Source: Nonomuraea angiospora
Lineage (GTDB): Bacteria > Actinomycetota > Actinomycetes > Streptosporangiales > Streptosporangiaceae
Direction: 5' to 3'
Length of the DNA stretch: 64,000 nucleotides
Assembly (NCBI RefSeq): GCF_014873145.1
Contig: NZ_JADBEK010000001.1
Location: forward strand, 7,874,001-7,938,000
Below, piece after piece: positions 43,845 through 54,700 of the stretch (positions are counted from its first letter, which is position 1; each line of letters begins with the position of its first letter). Made by a program: the position numbers and the translations under genes. The notes beneath the pieces are model-generated. The model was not told the origin of the DNA. It ran no database searches and saw only the letters and a program-made list of their open reading frames with translations.

Positions 43845-45179
43845 ATGGCTGACGAAAGACGCTGGTGGGCGCTCCTCGTGCTCGCAGCGGCACAGTTCAT
43901 GGTGATCATGGATACCTCCATCATCGGCGTCGCGCTCCCCGACATGCAGCGCGACTTAGGCTTCTCCGACGGCGGGCTGCAGTGGGTGTTCAACGCCTAC
44001 GTGGTCGCCTTCGGCGGGTTGTTGCTGCTCGGCGGGCGGCTGGCCGACCTGTTCGGGGCGCGCAGGGTGTTCGTCACGGGGTGGGCGGTCCTGATCGCCG
44101 GATCCGTGGTCGCCGCCGCTGCCACCACCGCCTGGGTCGAGGTGGCCGGGCGTGCCGTGCAGGGCATCGGCGGGGCGCTGATCGCGCCCGCCGCCATGGC
44201 GCTGCTCATGATGCTCTTCGGCCACAACGCCCGTGAGCTGGGCAAGGCCATGGCACTGTACGGCGCCGCCGCCCCGGCGGGTGGCACCGCGGGCGTGTTC
44301 CTCGGTGGTGTGATCACCGAGTATCTGAGCTGGCCGTGGGTCTTCATCATCTACGTCCCGATCGGCCTGGCCACCCTGGCGGCCACCAGGCTGCTGCCCG
44401 CCGTGCGCGGCAAGCGTGGATCGGTCGACCTCGTGGGCGCCGCGTCCGTCACCGCGGGCATCGCGCTCGTCGTGTACGCCATCGTCGCCGCGAACTGGCC
44501 GGCCGGACTCGGTGGCGCGGCGCTGCTCGCCCTGTTCCTGGTCGTGCAGCGTACGGTCAGAGAGCCGCTCATGCCCCTGGCCATCTGGCGCACGCCCGGC
44601 CTGGCGGCCTCCAACCTGGCCATGGCCCTGCTCGGCGCGGCCTGGATCCCCATGTGGTACTTCCTCAACCTCTACCTGCAGCAGGTCCTCGGGTACGGCG
44701 CGTTCGCCAGCGGCGCCGCGCTGCTGCCGATGACCGTGGCGATCATGATCTTCATGATCGGCATCACCGCCAGGCTGCTGGGCAGGTTCGGGGCCAAGCC
44801 GCTCATCGTGGTCGGGCTGGCGGTGCTGGCGGCCGGGGTGGCCGGGCTCGGGTTCACCGGCGAGTTCGCCACGAACGTGCTCCCCGCGAGCCTGATCGCC
44901 GCGGTCGGCATGTCCCTGGCGTACATCCCGGCGATGATGTCGGCCATGTCGGGCGCCCGCCCGGAGGAGGCGGGGCTCGCCTCCGGCATCGTCAACACGA
45001 CCTACCAGGTCGGCTCGGCGCTGGGCCTGGCCGTCATGACCGCGCTGGCCACCTCCCAGGAGCAGCTCGGCTTCCAGGCCGCCTTCACGGGCGCCGCGGT
45101 GGTGGCCGTCCTGGGCGCGGCGCTCACGGCCGCTCTCATGCGCAGGCCGGCCGTACGCGAGAGCGAGCCTGTGGGCTGA
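43845..45179 (+). CDS. MFS transporter (EmrB/QacA-like)
   Basis: 444 residues from ATG 43845. The signature of drug-proton antiporters (DHA2) is plain: FMVIMDTSIIGVALPDMQRD, LGGRLADLFGARRVFVTGW (motif A) and AAAPAGGTAGVFLGGVITEY (motif C). About 13 hydrophobic helices are visible. It should export a toxic compound using the proton gradient. Two CsoR-like palindromes before it suggest copper regulation, so export of a copper ligand or complex is possible, though this is inference. CopZ follows 63 bases later. Confidence 0.9.
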   Translation: MADERRWWALLVLAAAQFMVIMDTSIIGVALPDMQRDLGFSDGGLQWVFNAYVVAFGGLLLLGGRLADLFGARRVFVTGWAVLIAGSVVAAAATTAWVEVAGRAVQGIGGALIAPAAMALLMMLFGHNARELGKAMALYGAAAPAGGTAGVFLGGVITEYLSWPWVFIIYVPIGLATLAATRLLPAVRGKRGSVDLVGAASVTAGIALVVYAIVAANWPAGLGGAALLALFLVVQRTVREPLMPLAIWRTPGLAASNLAMALLGAAWIPMWYFLNLYLQQVLGYGAFASGAALLPMTVAIMIFMIGITARLLGRFGAKPLIVVGLAVLAAGVAGLGFTGEFATNVLPASLIAAVGMSLAYIPAMMSAMSGARPEEAGLASGIVNTTYQVGSALGLAVMTALATSQEQLGFQAAFTGAAVVAVLGAALTAALMRRPAVRESEPVG

Positions 45180-45199
45180 ATCTCAAAAACCCTTCTAGA

Positions 45200-45214
45200 T
45201 ACCCTAGGGGGGTA
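45200..45214. promoter_or_regulatory. CsoR-like copper operator 3
   Basis: TACCC-TAGGG-GGGTA, 28 bases before copZ, within the likely promoter. It resembles operators 1, 2 and 4. Confidence 0.7.
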
Positions 45215-45242
45215 GGGTGTTAGAGTACGAAAAGGAGACGTC

Positions 45243-45455
45243 ATGAGCACCACCACCTACATCGTCAAGGGCATGACCTGCGGTCACTGCGTGAGCTCGG
45301 TGAAGGAAGAGGTCAGCGAGGTCGCGGGGATCACCTCCGTGGAGGTGGACCTGGCCGGCGGCCTGCTGACGGTCAACAGCGAAGGCCCCGTCGACCGGGC
45401 GGAGATCGCCGCCGCGGTCGAGGAGGCCGGATACGAGCTGGCGGGCCAGGCGTGA
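45243..45455 (+). CDS. copZ: CopZ-like copper chaperone (HMA domain)
   Basis: 70 residues from ATG 45243, after AAAGGAGA. A heavy-metal-associated domain of the ferredoxin-like fold, with the metal site GMTCGHCV near residues 9-16. It binds Cu(I) and passes it to the P-type ATPase encoded downstream. The stop overlaps the next gene's GTG (GTGA), so the two are coupled. The copper operator lies just upstream. Confidence 0.95.
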   Translation: MSTTTYIVKGMTCGHCVSSVKEEVSEVAGITSVEVDLAGGLLTVNSEGPVDRAEIAAAVEEAGYELAGQA

Positions 45456-46354
45456 ACGCCACCGCCAAGCTCGGCGCCTACGTCCTGGGGCTGGCCGTCG
45501 TCTTCGGCGGCGCCCTGGGCGTGGGCCAGGTGATCGGCCCGACGGCGGCCCCGGCGCAGCAGGTCGAGGACCACGCCGCGATGGCCCCGCAAGGCGAGCA
45601 CGAACAGACGAAGAACGATACCCCTAGGGGGCTTCAAGTGTCCGAGAACGGCTACACCCTCAACCCGTTGACCACCGTCAAGGCCGGCGTGCCGACCGAT
45701 TTCCGTTTCACGGTGACCGGGCCCGATGGCAGGCCGGTGACCGACTACCAGGTCCAGCATGACAAGAAGCTGCATTTCATCGTGGTGTCGCGGGATCTGG
45801 GGAGCTTCCAGCACCTGCACCCGGTCCAGGACGGGGACGGGGCGTGGTCGGTGCGGCTGACCTTGGCGGATCCGGGCGCCTATCGGGCGTTCGCGGACTT
45901 CGCGCCGGTGGGTGGCGGTAACCTGACGCTGGGTACGGATCTGCTGGTGGCGGGGGATTACGCGCCGCAGCCCCTTCCTCAGGTGGCCCGTACGGCGACG
46001 GTGGACGGTTACACGGTCTCCCTGGCGGGTGATCTCGTGCCGGGGCAGGCGAGCAAGTTGACGTTGAGCGTGAGCAAGGACGGCAGGCCGGTGACCGACC
46101 TGCAGCCGTATCTGGGGGCGTACGGGCATCTGGTGGCGTTGCGGGCCGGGGATCTGGCCTACCTGCACGTGCATCCGGAGGAGAGCGTCAAGGCGGGGCC
46201 GGAGATCACCTTCTACGCGGAGGTGCCCAGCGGCGGCGACTACCGGTTGTTCCTCGACTTCCAGCATGACGGCAAGGTCCGCACCGCGGACTTCACCGCC
46301 CGGGCGAGTGGTGTGGGACCGGCCCAGCCGGGCACCAGCGGTCATGGGCACTGA
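45452..46354 (+). CDS. Secreted copper-associated protein with His-rich segments
   Basis: 300 residues from GTG 45452. A signal anchor ([20 protein letters not shown]) precedes an exported part with two beta-sandwich-like domains. The histidine pairs in [23 protein letters not shown] and the C-terminal GHGH, plus DHAAM and GEHEQ near the N-terminus, are suitable metal ligands. Proteins of this kind occur between copZ and copA in actinomycetes and are thought to bind copper outside the cell. An extra CsoR-like palindrome lies inside the gene at 45618-45632, where codons DTPRG are unavoidable to the site. Confidence 0.78.
   Translation: MNATAKLGAYVLGLAVVFGGALGVGQVIGPTAAPAQQVEDHAAMAPQGEHEQTKNDTPRGLQVSENGYTLNPLTTVKAGVPTDFRFTVTGPDGRPVTDYQVQHDKKLHFIVVSRDLGSFQHLHPVQDGDGAWSVRLTLADPGAYRAFADFAPVGGGNLTLGTDLLVAGDYAPQPLPQVARTATVDGYTVSLAGDLVPGQASKLTLSVSKDGRPVTDLQPYLGAYGHLVALRAGDLAYLHVHPEESVKAGPEITFYAEVPSGGDYRLFLDFQHDGKVRTADFTARASGVGPAQPGTSGHGH
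45618..45632. promoter_or_regulatory. CsoR-like copper operator 4, inside a coding region
   Basis: ATACCCCTAGGGGGC matches the upstream operators but lies about 166 bases into the secreted protein gene. It may drive or block an internal promoter for copA. Confidence 0.5.
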
Positions 46355-46373
46355 ATCAGGAAAAGGAGGGGTG

Positions 46374-48578
46374 ATGACTTCCCTGACCCAGGACAGATCT
46401 GTCGAGCTGTCGATCGGTGGAATGACCTGCGCGTCGTGCGCGAACCGGATCGAGCGCAAGCTGAACAAGCTCGAGGGCGTGAGCGCGACGGTGAACTACG
46501 CGACGGAGAAGGCGAAGGTCACCTTCCCGGAGGGCGTGGACCCGAAGCAACTGATCAGCGAGGTGGAGAAGGCCGGCTACACCGCCGCGCTGCCGGCTCC
46601 CCCGGCCCCGAGCGAAGCACCTCCCGAGGACGACGAGCTGAAGCCGCTGCGGCAACGGCTGATCACCGCTGTGGTGCTGAGCGTGCCGGTGGTCGCGATG
46701 GCGATGATCCCGGCGTTGCAGTTCACGAACTGGCAGTGGCTGTCGCTGGTGCTGGCGGCGCCGGTGGTCGTGTACGCGGGCTGGCCCTTCCACAAGGCGG
46801 CCTGGACCAACCTGCGGCACGGCGCGGCGACGATGGACACGCTGATCTCGGTCGGCACGCTGGCCGCTTTCGGCTGGTCGCTGTGGGCGCTGTTCTTCGG
46901 CAGCGCGGGCACGCCGGGCATGACGCACCCGTTCTCCTTCGCCATCGAGCGCACCGACGGCTCCGGCAACATCTATCTGGAGACCGCGGCGGCGGTGACC
47001 GCGTTCATCCTGGCCGGCCGCTACTTCGAGTCCCGCTCCAAGCGGCGTGCGGGGGCGGCGTTGCGGGCGCTGCTGGAGCTGGGCGCCAAGGAGGTGGAGC
47101 TGGCCGACGGCCGGCGCATCCCCACCGACCAGCTCAAGGTCGGCGACACCTTCGTGGTGCGGCCCGGCGAGAAGATCGCCACCGACGGCGTCATCCTCGA
47201 AGGCAGCTCGGCGGTGGACGCCTCGATGCTGACCGGCGAGTCGGTGCCGGTGGAGGTACGGCCGGGAGACGCGGTCACGGGGGCGACGGTGAACGCGGGC
47301 GGCCGCCTGATCGTCCGCGCCACGCGGGTGGGCGCGGACACGCAGCTGGCGCAGATGGCCAAGCTGGTGGAGGAGGCGCAGACCGGTAAGGCGGCGGTGC
47401 AGCGGCTGGCCGACCGGATCTCGGGGATCTTCGTGCCGATCGTGATCGCGCTCGCGGTCGGGACGCTGGGGTTCTGGCTCGGCAGCGGGAGCGGGGTGGC
47501 GGCGGCGTTCACGGCGGCGGTGGCGGTGCTGATCATCGCCTGCCCGTGCGCGCTGGGTCTGGCCACGCCGACCGCGTTGCTGGTGGGCACCGGCCGGGGC
47601 GCTCAGCTCGGCATTCTGATCAAGGGGCCGGAGGTGCTGGAGTCCACCCGGAAGGTGGACACGGTCGTGCTGGACAAGACCGGCACGGTCACCGAGGGCA
47701 AGATGACCCTGGTCGCGGTGCACCTGGCCGAGGGGCAGGACCGGGAGGAGGTGCTGCGGCTGGCCGGTGCGCTGGAGCACGCCTCGGAGCATCCGATCGC
47801 CCAGGCCATCGCCCGCGCGGCCCAGTCGGACGCGATGGTGGAGGATTTCGCCAACGTGGAAGGGCTGGGCGTGCAGGGGATCGTGGACGGCCACGCGGTG
47901 CTGGTCGGCCGGCCCAAGCTGCTGGCGGAATGGTCCCAGCACCTGCCCGTCGAGTTGGAGCGCAAGCTGGCCGAAGAGCAGGCCAAGGGCCGCACCGCGG
48001 TCGCGGTCGGCTGGGACGGACAGGCGCGGGCGGTGCTGGTGGTGGCCGACGTCATCAAGCCGACCAGCCGGCAGGCGATCGAGCAGCTCAGGGCGCTCGG
48101 TCTGCGGCCGGTGCTGCTGACCGGCGACAACGAGGCGGTGGCGCGGACGGTGGCGGCCGAGGTGGGCATCGATGAGGTGATCGCCGAGGTGCTGCCCGCC
48201 GACAAGGTCGAGGTGGTCAAGAAGCTGCAGGCCGAGGGCAGGGTCGTGGCCATGGTGGGCGACGGGGTCAACGACGCCGCCGCGCTCGCGCAGGCCGATC
48301 TGGGGCTGGCGATGGGCACCGGCACGGACGCCGCGATCGAGGCCTCGGACCTGACCCTGGTCCGCGGCGATCTGCGGGTGGCCGCCGACGCGCTCCGGCT
48401 GTCCCGCCGCACGCTCAAGACGATCAAGGGGAACCTGTTCTGGGCGTTCGCCTACAACGTGGCCGCGTTGCCGCTGGCCGCGCTGGGCCTGCTCAACCCG
48501 ATGATCGCGGGCGCGGCGATGGCGTTCTCAAGCGTGTTCGTGGTGAGCAACAGCCTGCGGCTGCGCCGCTTCAAGTGA
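46374..48578 (+). CDS. copA: Copper-exporting P-type ATPase
   Basis: 734 residues from ATG 46374 (GTG 46371 possible), after AAAGGAGG. An HMA domain with [16 protein letters not shown] starts the protein. The membrane metal site CPC lies in [17 protein letters not shown] near residue 390. The actuator has MLTGESVP, the phosphorylated Asp sits in [12 protein letters not shown] near 433, and the hinge is [18 protein letters not shown]. It pumps Cu(I) out of the cytoplasm. It ends in a 51-base convergent overlap with the next MFS gene. It is the final gene of the copper operon. Confidence 0.96.
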   Translation: MTSLTQDRSVELSIGGMTCASCANRIERKLNKLEGVSATVNYATEKAKVTFPEGVDPKQLISEVEKAGYTAALPAPPAPSEAPPEDDELKPLRQRLITAVVLSVPVVAMAMIPALQFTNWQWLSLVLAAPVVVYAGWPFHKAAWTNLRHGAATMDTLISVGTLAAFGWSLWALFFGSAGTPGMTHPFSFAIERTDGSGNIYLETAAAVTAFILAGRYFESRSKRRAGAALRALLELGAKEVELADGRRIPTDQLKVGDTFVVRPGEKIATDGVILEGSSAVDASMLTGESVPVEVRPGDAVTGATVNAGGRLIVRATRVGADTQLAQMAKLVEEAQTGKAAVQRLADRISGIFVPIVIALAVGTLGFWLGSGSGVAAAFTAAVAVLIIACPCALGLATPTALLVGTGRGAQLGILIKGPEVLESTRKVDTVVLDKTGTVTEGKMTLVAVHLAEGQDREEVLRLAGALEHASEHPIAQAIARAAQSDAMVEDFANVEGLGVQGIVDGHAVLVGRPKLLAEWSQHLPVELERKLAEEQAKGRTAVAVGWDGQARAVLVVADVIKPTSRQAIEQLRALGLRPVLLTGDNEAVARTVAAEVGIDEVIAEVLPADKVEVVKKLQAEGRVVAMVGDGVNDAAALAQADLGLAMGTGTDAAIEASDLTLVRGDLRVAADALRLSRRTLKTIKGNLFWAFAYNVAALPLAALGLLNPMIAGAAMAFSSVFVVSNSLRLRRFK

Positions 48579-49724
48579 CCGCTGCCCCCATCGGACGGCC
48601 GGCGCCATCGAGGCGCCGGCCGCCGCGAACGCCGCGCCGAGCAGGAGCCAGCCGAGCGTGCCGCCGCCGAGCACCAGCGTGGTGAGCACGACGGGCCCGA
48701 GCATCCTGGCCACGGCCACGCCGGTGCCGAAGAAGCCCTGGTACTGGCCCTGCCTGTGGTCGGGGGCGAGCCCGAAGCTGATCTCCCAGGACCCGGAGGC
48801 CAGCAGCATCTCGCTGAGGACCTGCAGGCCGGCCGCCACGAGCAGGAACAGCCACCCGTACGGGCTCAGCGCGAACACCGCGCAGGCCGCGAACATCACC
48901 AAACCCGCGTACCGCACCGACCGGGCGGCGGACGGCAGGCCCTTCACCCGCCGGGCCACCCGCACCTGGAAGAGCAGCACGGTGATGGTGTTGAGCACCA
49001 GCAGGACCGAGACCATCCAGGTGGGCGCGCTCGTACGTGCGGCGATCCAGAGCGGCACGATCAGGCTGAGCAGCGGCATGTAGAAGAGCATCACCGCGTT
49101 GATCAGCGTGATCAGCGCGTACGGCCGGTCTCTGAGCACCGCCAGCCGGGGGCCGGGCGCGGCCGGCGAGACCCGTACGGGAGGCAGCTTGAGCAGCAGC
49201 CCGGCGGCGATCAGGAAGCTCACGGCGTCGAGCGCGAACACAGCCAGATAGGCCGGCCGCGTGCCGAGGTGCAGGGCGAGCCCGCCCAGGGCGGCGCCGA
49301 CGGCCAGGCCGCCGTTGAGCGTGGACTGCAGGACCGCCCGCACGACCGTGCGCTCCTCAGGGGCGATCAGCCCGGCGAGCAGGGCCTGGCGGGCGGCGGA
49401 CAGGCCCGTCTGCGCCGTCCCGTACAGGCAGGCCACCAGCAAGAAGAGCGCGAACGAGCGGACGAACAGGAACGAGGCGACCGCCGTGGCGGTCGTGAGC
49501 GCGAGCAGGACGGCGACGCCGCGCGGCCCGCGCCGGTCGGCCAGGTGGCCGAGCGGGACGCCGGCCACCATGCCGACGGCCCAGCCGAGGGTGAGGCCGA
49601 GGCCGATCTCGGTGGCCGACAGGCCGACGATCCTGGTGAAGTAGAACGCTGAGGTGACGAGGTAGACGCCGTCGCCGATGGAGTTCGCGAGCTGGGCCTG
49701 AGCCAGGATGCGCCGGGGTGCCAT
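48528..49724 (-). CDS. MFS transporter, possibly regulated by adjacent MocR
   Basis: 398 residues from ATG 49724 ([20 protein letters not shown]). About 12 hydrophobic segments; motif A-type loop [17 protein letters not shown] follows helix 2. There is a short polar N-terminus, and the C-terminal tail overlaps the copA end by 51 bases. The substrate is unknown. The divergent MocR-type gene starts 67 bases away, in an intergenic gap with ATATAAGCTCC and a CCAAT/ATTGG inverted repeat, so MocR probably controls it. Confidence 0.85.
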   Translation of the reverse strand: MAPRRILAQAQLANSIGDGVYLVTSAFYFTRIVGLSATEIGLGLTLGWAVGMVAGVPLGHLADRRGPRGVAVLLALTTATAVASFLFVRSFALFLLVACLYGTAQTGLSAARQALLAGLIAPEERTVVRAVLQSTLNGGLAVGAALGGLALHLGTRPAYLAVFALDAVSFLIAAGLLLKLPPVRVSPAAPGPRLAVLRDRPYALITLINAVMLFYMPLLSLIVPLWIAARTSAPTWMVSVLLVLNTITVLLFQVRVARRVKGLPSAARSVRYAGLVMFAACAVFALSPYGWLFLLVAAGLQVLSEMLLASGSWEISFGLAPDHRQGQYQGFFGTGVAVARMLGPVVLTTLVLGGGTLGWLLLGAAFAAAGASMAPAVRWGQRSLEAAQPQAVAHHEHA

Positions 49725-49791
49725 AGCCTCATCCTCGATCCCCCATTGTCCCGATATAAGCTCCAATTTCCGGCAAAGTGATTGGGCCAAG

Positions 49792-51183
49792 TTGGACGTT
49801 CACATCAGCCTCGAAGGTCGCGGTGACCTGGCCGCACAGGTCTACCGGCAGCTGCTCGACGCCATTCTCGACGGCCGGCTCAGATCGGGCGAGCGGCTGC
49901 CCCCGACCCGGGAGCTGGCGCGCAGGCTGGAGATCTCCAGGAACACGGTCGCCGTGGCCTACGACCGCCTGGTCGCCGACGGGTTCCTGGTGGGAAGGGC
50001 GGGGGCGGGCACGTTCGTGTCGGGGGAGCCGGTGCGCGGCAGGGCGGCCCCGAAGGGCGTCGTGCGGCCGAGGGCGTTCTGGCAGGGGATCGAGGCCCCG
50101 CGGGCCGTTCGGGGTGCCCGGTACGACTTCCGCGTCGGCATGCCGGACCCGCGCCTGTTCCCCATGGAGACGTGGCGCCGGCTGGTGGCCCGCGAGCTGC
50201 GGGTGAGCGCCGCCGCGTACAGCAGCCCATCCGGATATGAGCCGCTAAGAGCGGCTATTTCACGTCATATAGGAATCAGCCGCTCGGTCCACGCCGGCCC
50301 CGACGACGTGCTGATCACGAACGGCGCTCAGCAGGCGCTCGACCTCATCGGCCGCGTCCTGATCGAGCCGGGCGCCTGCGTGGCCGTCGAGGAGCCCGGC
50401 TACCCGCCCGCCCGCCTGCTGTTCCGCTCGCTCGGCGCCCGCGTGGCCGGGGTGCCGGTGGACGCGGAGGGCATCGACGTCGGGGCCATCCCCGGCGCCG
50501 CCCGCATCGTGTACGTCACCCCTTCGCACCAGTTCCCCCTGGGCACGCCCATGTCGCCGGCCCGCCGCGCCGCCCTGCTGGCCTGGGCCGAGCGCCGCAG
50601 GGCGGTGGTGATCGAGGACGACTATGACAGCGAGTTCCGCTTCGGCGAGCGCCCGCTCGAACCCCTCCAGAGCCTCGACCGCGCGGGCCGCGTCATCTAC
50701 GTGGGCTCCTTCTCCAAGACCCTGCTCCCCATGCTCAGGCTCGGCTTCCTCGTCGCCCCGGCCTCGCTGGCCCCGGCGCTGAGCGCGGCCAAGCAGCTGT
50801 CCGACTGGCACAGCGACGTGCCCGCGCAGGCCGCCCTGGCCCGCTTCATCGACGAGGGGCTCCTGTCCAGGCACATCAGGAAGGCGACCCGCGAGTACGC
50901 CGCCAGGCACGCCATGATCGCCGAAACGCTGGCGGGCGACGAGCGGCTGCGCCTGGTCCCGTCCAGCGCCGGCCTGCACCTGTGTGCCCGGCTGGCCCCT
51001 GGCGTGGAGGTACGCGCCGCGCCGGATCTGGCGGTGGAGCCGCTGGAGGCGTACTGCGGGGAGAGCCCGGCCCAGCCCGGCGTGGTCCTCGGCTACGGCG
51101 GCATCACCCGGGACGACATCCCCGAAGGGCTCAGGCGCCTACGGATGGCGGCGGCTCCAGAACCGGCGGGCCCGCTCCCCTGA
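49792..51183 (+). CDS. MocR/PdxR-type regulator (GntR plus aminotransferase domain)
   Basis: 463 residues from TTG 49792 (LDVHISLEGRGDLAAQVYRQ). The winged helix ends near residue 75: LPPTRELARRLEISRNTVAV. A linker follows, then a type I aminotransferase-like domain with the PLP lysine in VGSFSKTLLPMLRLGFLV and the substrate-side motif VIEDDYDSEFRF. Such regulators bind PLP to sense vitamin B6 or amino-acid levels. The divergent MFS gene is the likely target. The C-terminus overlaps the universal stress gene by 45 bases. Confidence 0.93.
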   Translation: MDVHISLEGRGDLAAQVYRQLLDAILDGRLRSGERLPPTRELARRLEISRNTVAVAYDRLVADGFLVGRAGAGTFVSGEPVRGRAAPKGVVRPRAFWQGIEAPRAVRGARYDFRVGMPDPRLFPMETWRRLVARELRVSAAAYSSPSGYEPLRAAISRHIGISRSVHAGPDDVLITNGAQQALDLIGRVLIEPGACVAVEEPGYPPARLLFRSLGARVAGVPVDAEGIDVGAIPGAARIVYVTPSHQFPLGTPMSPARRAALLAWAERRRAVVIEDDYDSEFRFGERPLEPLQSLDRAGRVIYVGSFSKTLLPMLRLGFLVAPASLAPALSAAKQLSDWHSDVPAQAALARFIDEGLLSRHIRKATREYAARHAMIAETLAGDERLRLVPSSAGLHLCARLAPGVEVRAAPDLAVEPLEAYCGESPAQPGVVLGYGGITRDDIPEGLRRLRMAAAPEPAGPLP

Positions 51184-51657
51184 CAGCTCAGGGTCGTCGG
51201 GCGGCGCCGGCTGCTGCACGATCACGACCGTGGTCCGCGCGTGGCGGGCGCAGTACATGCTGGTCGAGGGCAGGAAGATGCGGCTGAGCAGCCCGCGCCG
51301 GCTCCGCCCCAGCACCAGCAGGTCGCCCTCGCGGGCCAGGTCGACGAGGTGGTAGCCGGGATCGCCGACCCGGCCGACCACCGCCGTTCTGATGTCGTCG
51401 GGCACGCCGCCCGCGACGTCGTCGAACACGCCGGCGATCACCTCGCTGCAGCGCGCCTCCTCGCCGGCTCGCAGCGCGTGCTGGACGGGCAGAGCCTCGG
51501 GGAATGGGTGGACGGGCGCGCGGCTGACGTGTACGGCGACCAGGGCCATCCGGTGCAGCCTGGCCGCACCGATGGCCCAGGCAAGCGCCCAGCGCGAGGC
51601 CGGGGACTCGTCCACCCCTACGATCAGCCTCGCACCGCCGGGCAGTTCCTGTTCCAC
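51139..51657 (-). CDS. Universal stress protein (UspA family)
   Basis: 172 residues from GTG 51657, after AGGAGG. A single UspA domain: ARLIVGVDESPASRWALAWA, ARLHRMALVAVHVSRAPVHP and GDLLVLGRSRRGLLSRIFLP. The nucleotide loop G-2x-G-9x-G is degenerate (GRSRRG..., last Gly absent), so ATP binding may be weak. The N-terminal start is supported by a good ribosome-binding site. It converges on the MocR gene, with 45 bases shared. Confidence 0.9.
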   Translation of the reverse strand: MEQELPGGARLIVGVDESPASRWALAWAIGAARLHRMALVAVHVSRAPVHPFPEALPVQHALRAGEEARCSEVIAGVFDDVAGGVPDDIRTAVVGRVGDPGYHLVDLAREGDLLVLGRSRRGLLSRIFLPSTSMYCARHARTTVVIVQQPAPPDDPELSGERARRFWSRRHP

Positions 51658-51768
51658 GGTGCCTCCTGTTAAGAAGTACGACCATAGTGCGCCCGCCGGT
51701 CTGTTACCGGGAGGTGGCACTTTTCGAACTATGGAGTCCCCCCGCGAACCCCGGCGTAGCATGCGGGG

Positions 51769-54700
51769 GTGGAACGAGGGTGGGTGCGACCACGTCCCGC
51801 CCTCGACCGGCGGTTGGACGGGGCGCTGACGTACAGGCTCACCTCGCTCGTCGCAACTACAGGCTACGGGAAGTCCACCGCCCTGGCCGGGTGGAGCCAG
51901 GCCGTCGGCGCGGTGCTGCACCGGCTCGGGCCCGCTGATCGTGATCTTCCCACGCTGGCGGGGGCGGTGGCATCGGCTCTGTCGGAGCGGGTGGCCGGAC
52001 TGCCCGCCGACCTGGTGACCGCCGCGGACGCGCCGCTCGGTCCCGACGCCGACGAGCTGTCCAGGGCGGCGGCGCTGGCGGGCGCGCTGGCCGAGGCGCT
52101 GGCCAGGCGGCTGCGGCGCGGCCTCGCGCTGGTCTTCGACGGCATCGACGCCATCGCGGGCGCCCCGGGCCCCGTGCGTTACGTGGAGACGCTGGTCCGC
52201 GTCGCACCCAGGCACCTGCACCTGGTCACCGCGTCGCGGGCGCCGCTGCCGTTCCCGACCGCCCGGCTGCGCCAGGACCACGAGGTGCTAGACCTCGACG
52301 CGACCGATCTCGCGCTCACCCCGGACGAGACGGCCGCCTGGGCGCGCGACCGGCTGGGCGAGCAGGGCGCGGCCGTCGCCGCCACGCTCCACGACGCCTG
52401 CGGCGGCTGGCCCGCAGCCGTGCAGGCCGCGCTCGACGCGCTGGCCCGCGAGGATCCGTCCGGCTGGCCGCGCACGGCCGCCGGGCTGGCAGCCAACTCC
52501 GACACGCTCGAACGCCTCACGCTGGCCGCGTTCAAGGACCTGCCGCCGGCGATGCGCGAGCTGCTGCGGGCCGCCACCGTCCTGCCCGTGCTGACCGCCG
52601 GGCTGGCCGCCACGCTCGGCGCGCCGCCCGACACGCTCGACTCGCTCACCAGCCGCGGCCTCTTCCTGGAGGCCGGTCAGGACGGCCATCGCCTGACCTT
52701 GACCAGCCGCCACGTGCTGGCCAAGCACGCGCCGCTCGACCGGCACGAGGCCCACGACGTGGCGGCGGTCGCCTCCCGCTGGTACGTCGAGCACGACCAG
52801 CCCGAGCTGGCCCTGCGGGCCGCCGTCGCGACCGAGCACCCGGGCCTGGCGGCCGCGCTCCTCGACTCGTACGGCCTGCGCCTGGCCGAGCGCGGGGACG
52901 TGGTAGCGGCGCTGGAGCTGCTGCCCGAGGCCGCCAGGAACGCGCCCACCATGATCAAGCTGGCCGGCGTCGCCGAGCAGAACCGCGGCCAGTGGACCCG
53001 CGCCCGCGACCTGCTCGCCCAGGCCGCCGAGGGCCCGGCGTTCGACGCGTTCGTGGCCAGGCGGCTCGGCCTCATCGACCACCTGCGCGGCGACCTCGAC
53101 GCGGCCCTGGCCGCGTACGCCAGGGGATACGAGTACGGCCTGCCGCCCGCCGAAGCCGCCATGTGCGCCGCGTCCATGGCGTCGGTGCTCTGGCTGAAGG
53201 GCGACCGGGCGGGCTGTGCCGAGCTCGCCGACAAGGCGCTCGAGCAGGCCAGCGGCCTGGGCGACCCGAGCGCGCTGGCCATGGCCAACACGGTCCTGGC
53301 CATGCTCGCCGCGCTCGACGGAGACCGCCGCGCCAACGACGCCCACTACCTGCGCGCCCTGGACTACGCCGAACGCGCGGGCGACATCGTCCAGCTCATC
53401 CGTATTCATGCCAACCGGGCCTCCCGCCACCTGGACGAGGGCGCCTACGCCGAGGCGCTGGCCGAGACGGAGATCGGGGGCCGGCTGTCCGACCTGGTGT
53501 CGTTCGCCCCCTATGCCGCCCTCAACGTCTCCAACCGCGCCAAGGCCCTGATCGGCCTCGGCCGCCTGGAGGAGGCGGCCACCGAGGCCGCCGACGCGGT
53601 GGCCAGGTGGGAGGCGATGGGCTCCCGCCTGGTCGGCACCGGCCTGAACCGGCTCGCCGAGATCAACGTCCTGCGCGGCGAGCGCAGGACGGCGGCGGCG
53701 ATCTACCGCCGGGTCATCGCCGACTCGGCTCCGTCGGGCGAGGTGCAGTCGCTGTCCAACGCGCTCAACGGCCTCGCCGAGCTGCTGGCCGACGACGACC
53801 CGGCCGAGGCCGCGCGCGTCGCCGAGCAGGCGCTCGAACACACCGAAGGCATCGCGGGGGTGACCGCCAGGGTCGTGGCCGCCCGCGTCGCGCTGGCGGG
53901 CGGGCGGCACGACGAGGCCAGGGCGCTGCTCGACGAGACCGAACCCGTCGCGGCGAGCCGCAGGGACCACGCCGCGCGGGCCGCCATCGCCGAGCTGCGG
54001 GCCGAGCTGGACGGCGACCCGCGGGCGGCCGACGAGGCCGTGCGCACGTGGACGATGCTCGGCGACCCGGTGGGGCAGGCCAGGGCCGAGCTGGTCAGGG
54101 CGGCCCTGGCCGACCCGGCGACCGGCGGCGAGCTGGCGGCCGGGGTGCGCGAGCGCATGCACGCCATCGGCTGCCGGGCGCTCGACGACCGGATCGACGC
54201 CCTGATCGCCCGCGCCGCCCCCGCGCCGGGCGCGAGGGTGATCGTCGAGACCATGGGAACGTTCCGGGTGCTGCGGGGCGGCATACCGGTCCCGCGGACG
54301 GCCTGGCAGTCGCGCAAGGCGCGCGACCTGCTGAAGATCCTCGTGAGCCGGAGGGGGAGCGGGATCGGCAGGGAGCGGCTGGTCGAGATCCTCTGGCCGG
54401 ATCAGGAGGGCGAGGCGGTCGGGCTGCGCCGGCTGAACGTCATGGTGTCCACGCTGCGCGCGGTGCTGGATCCGGAGCACGAAAGGCCGGCGGACGAGAT
54501 CGTGGTCTCGGACGAGGGCGCGTTACGACTTGATCTGTCCAATGTGGACGTCGATGTCGAGAAATTTCTGGATCTGGTGGCTCAGGCCGTACGGCTGGAC
54601 CAGGCAGGACGTACGGCCGAGGCGCTGGAGCGGTGGACGGCGGCCGAGAGCGTGTACGGCGGGGAGTTCTGCGAGGAGGACCCGTACGCGGACTGGGCCG

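Noticed and set aside
52288..54480. 730-residue frame on the minus strand
   Set aside because: It lies opposite the LAL-BTAD gene and shows only Gly/Arg/Val repeats of a shadow frame.
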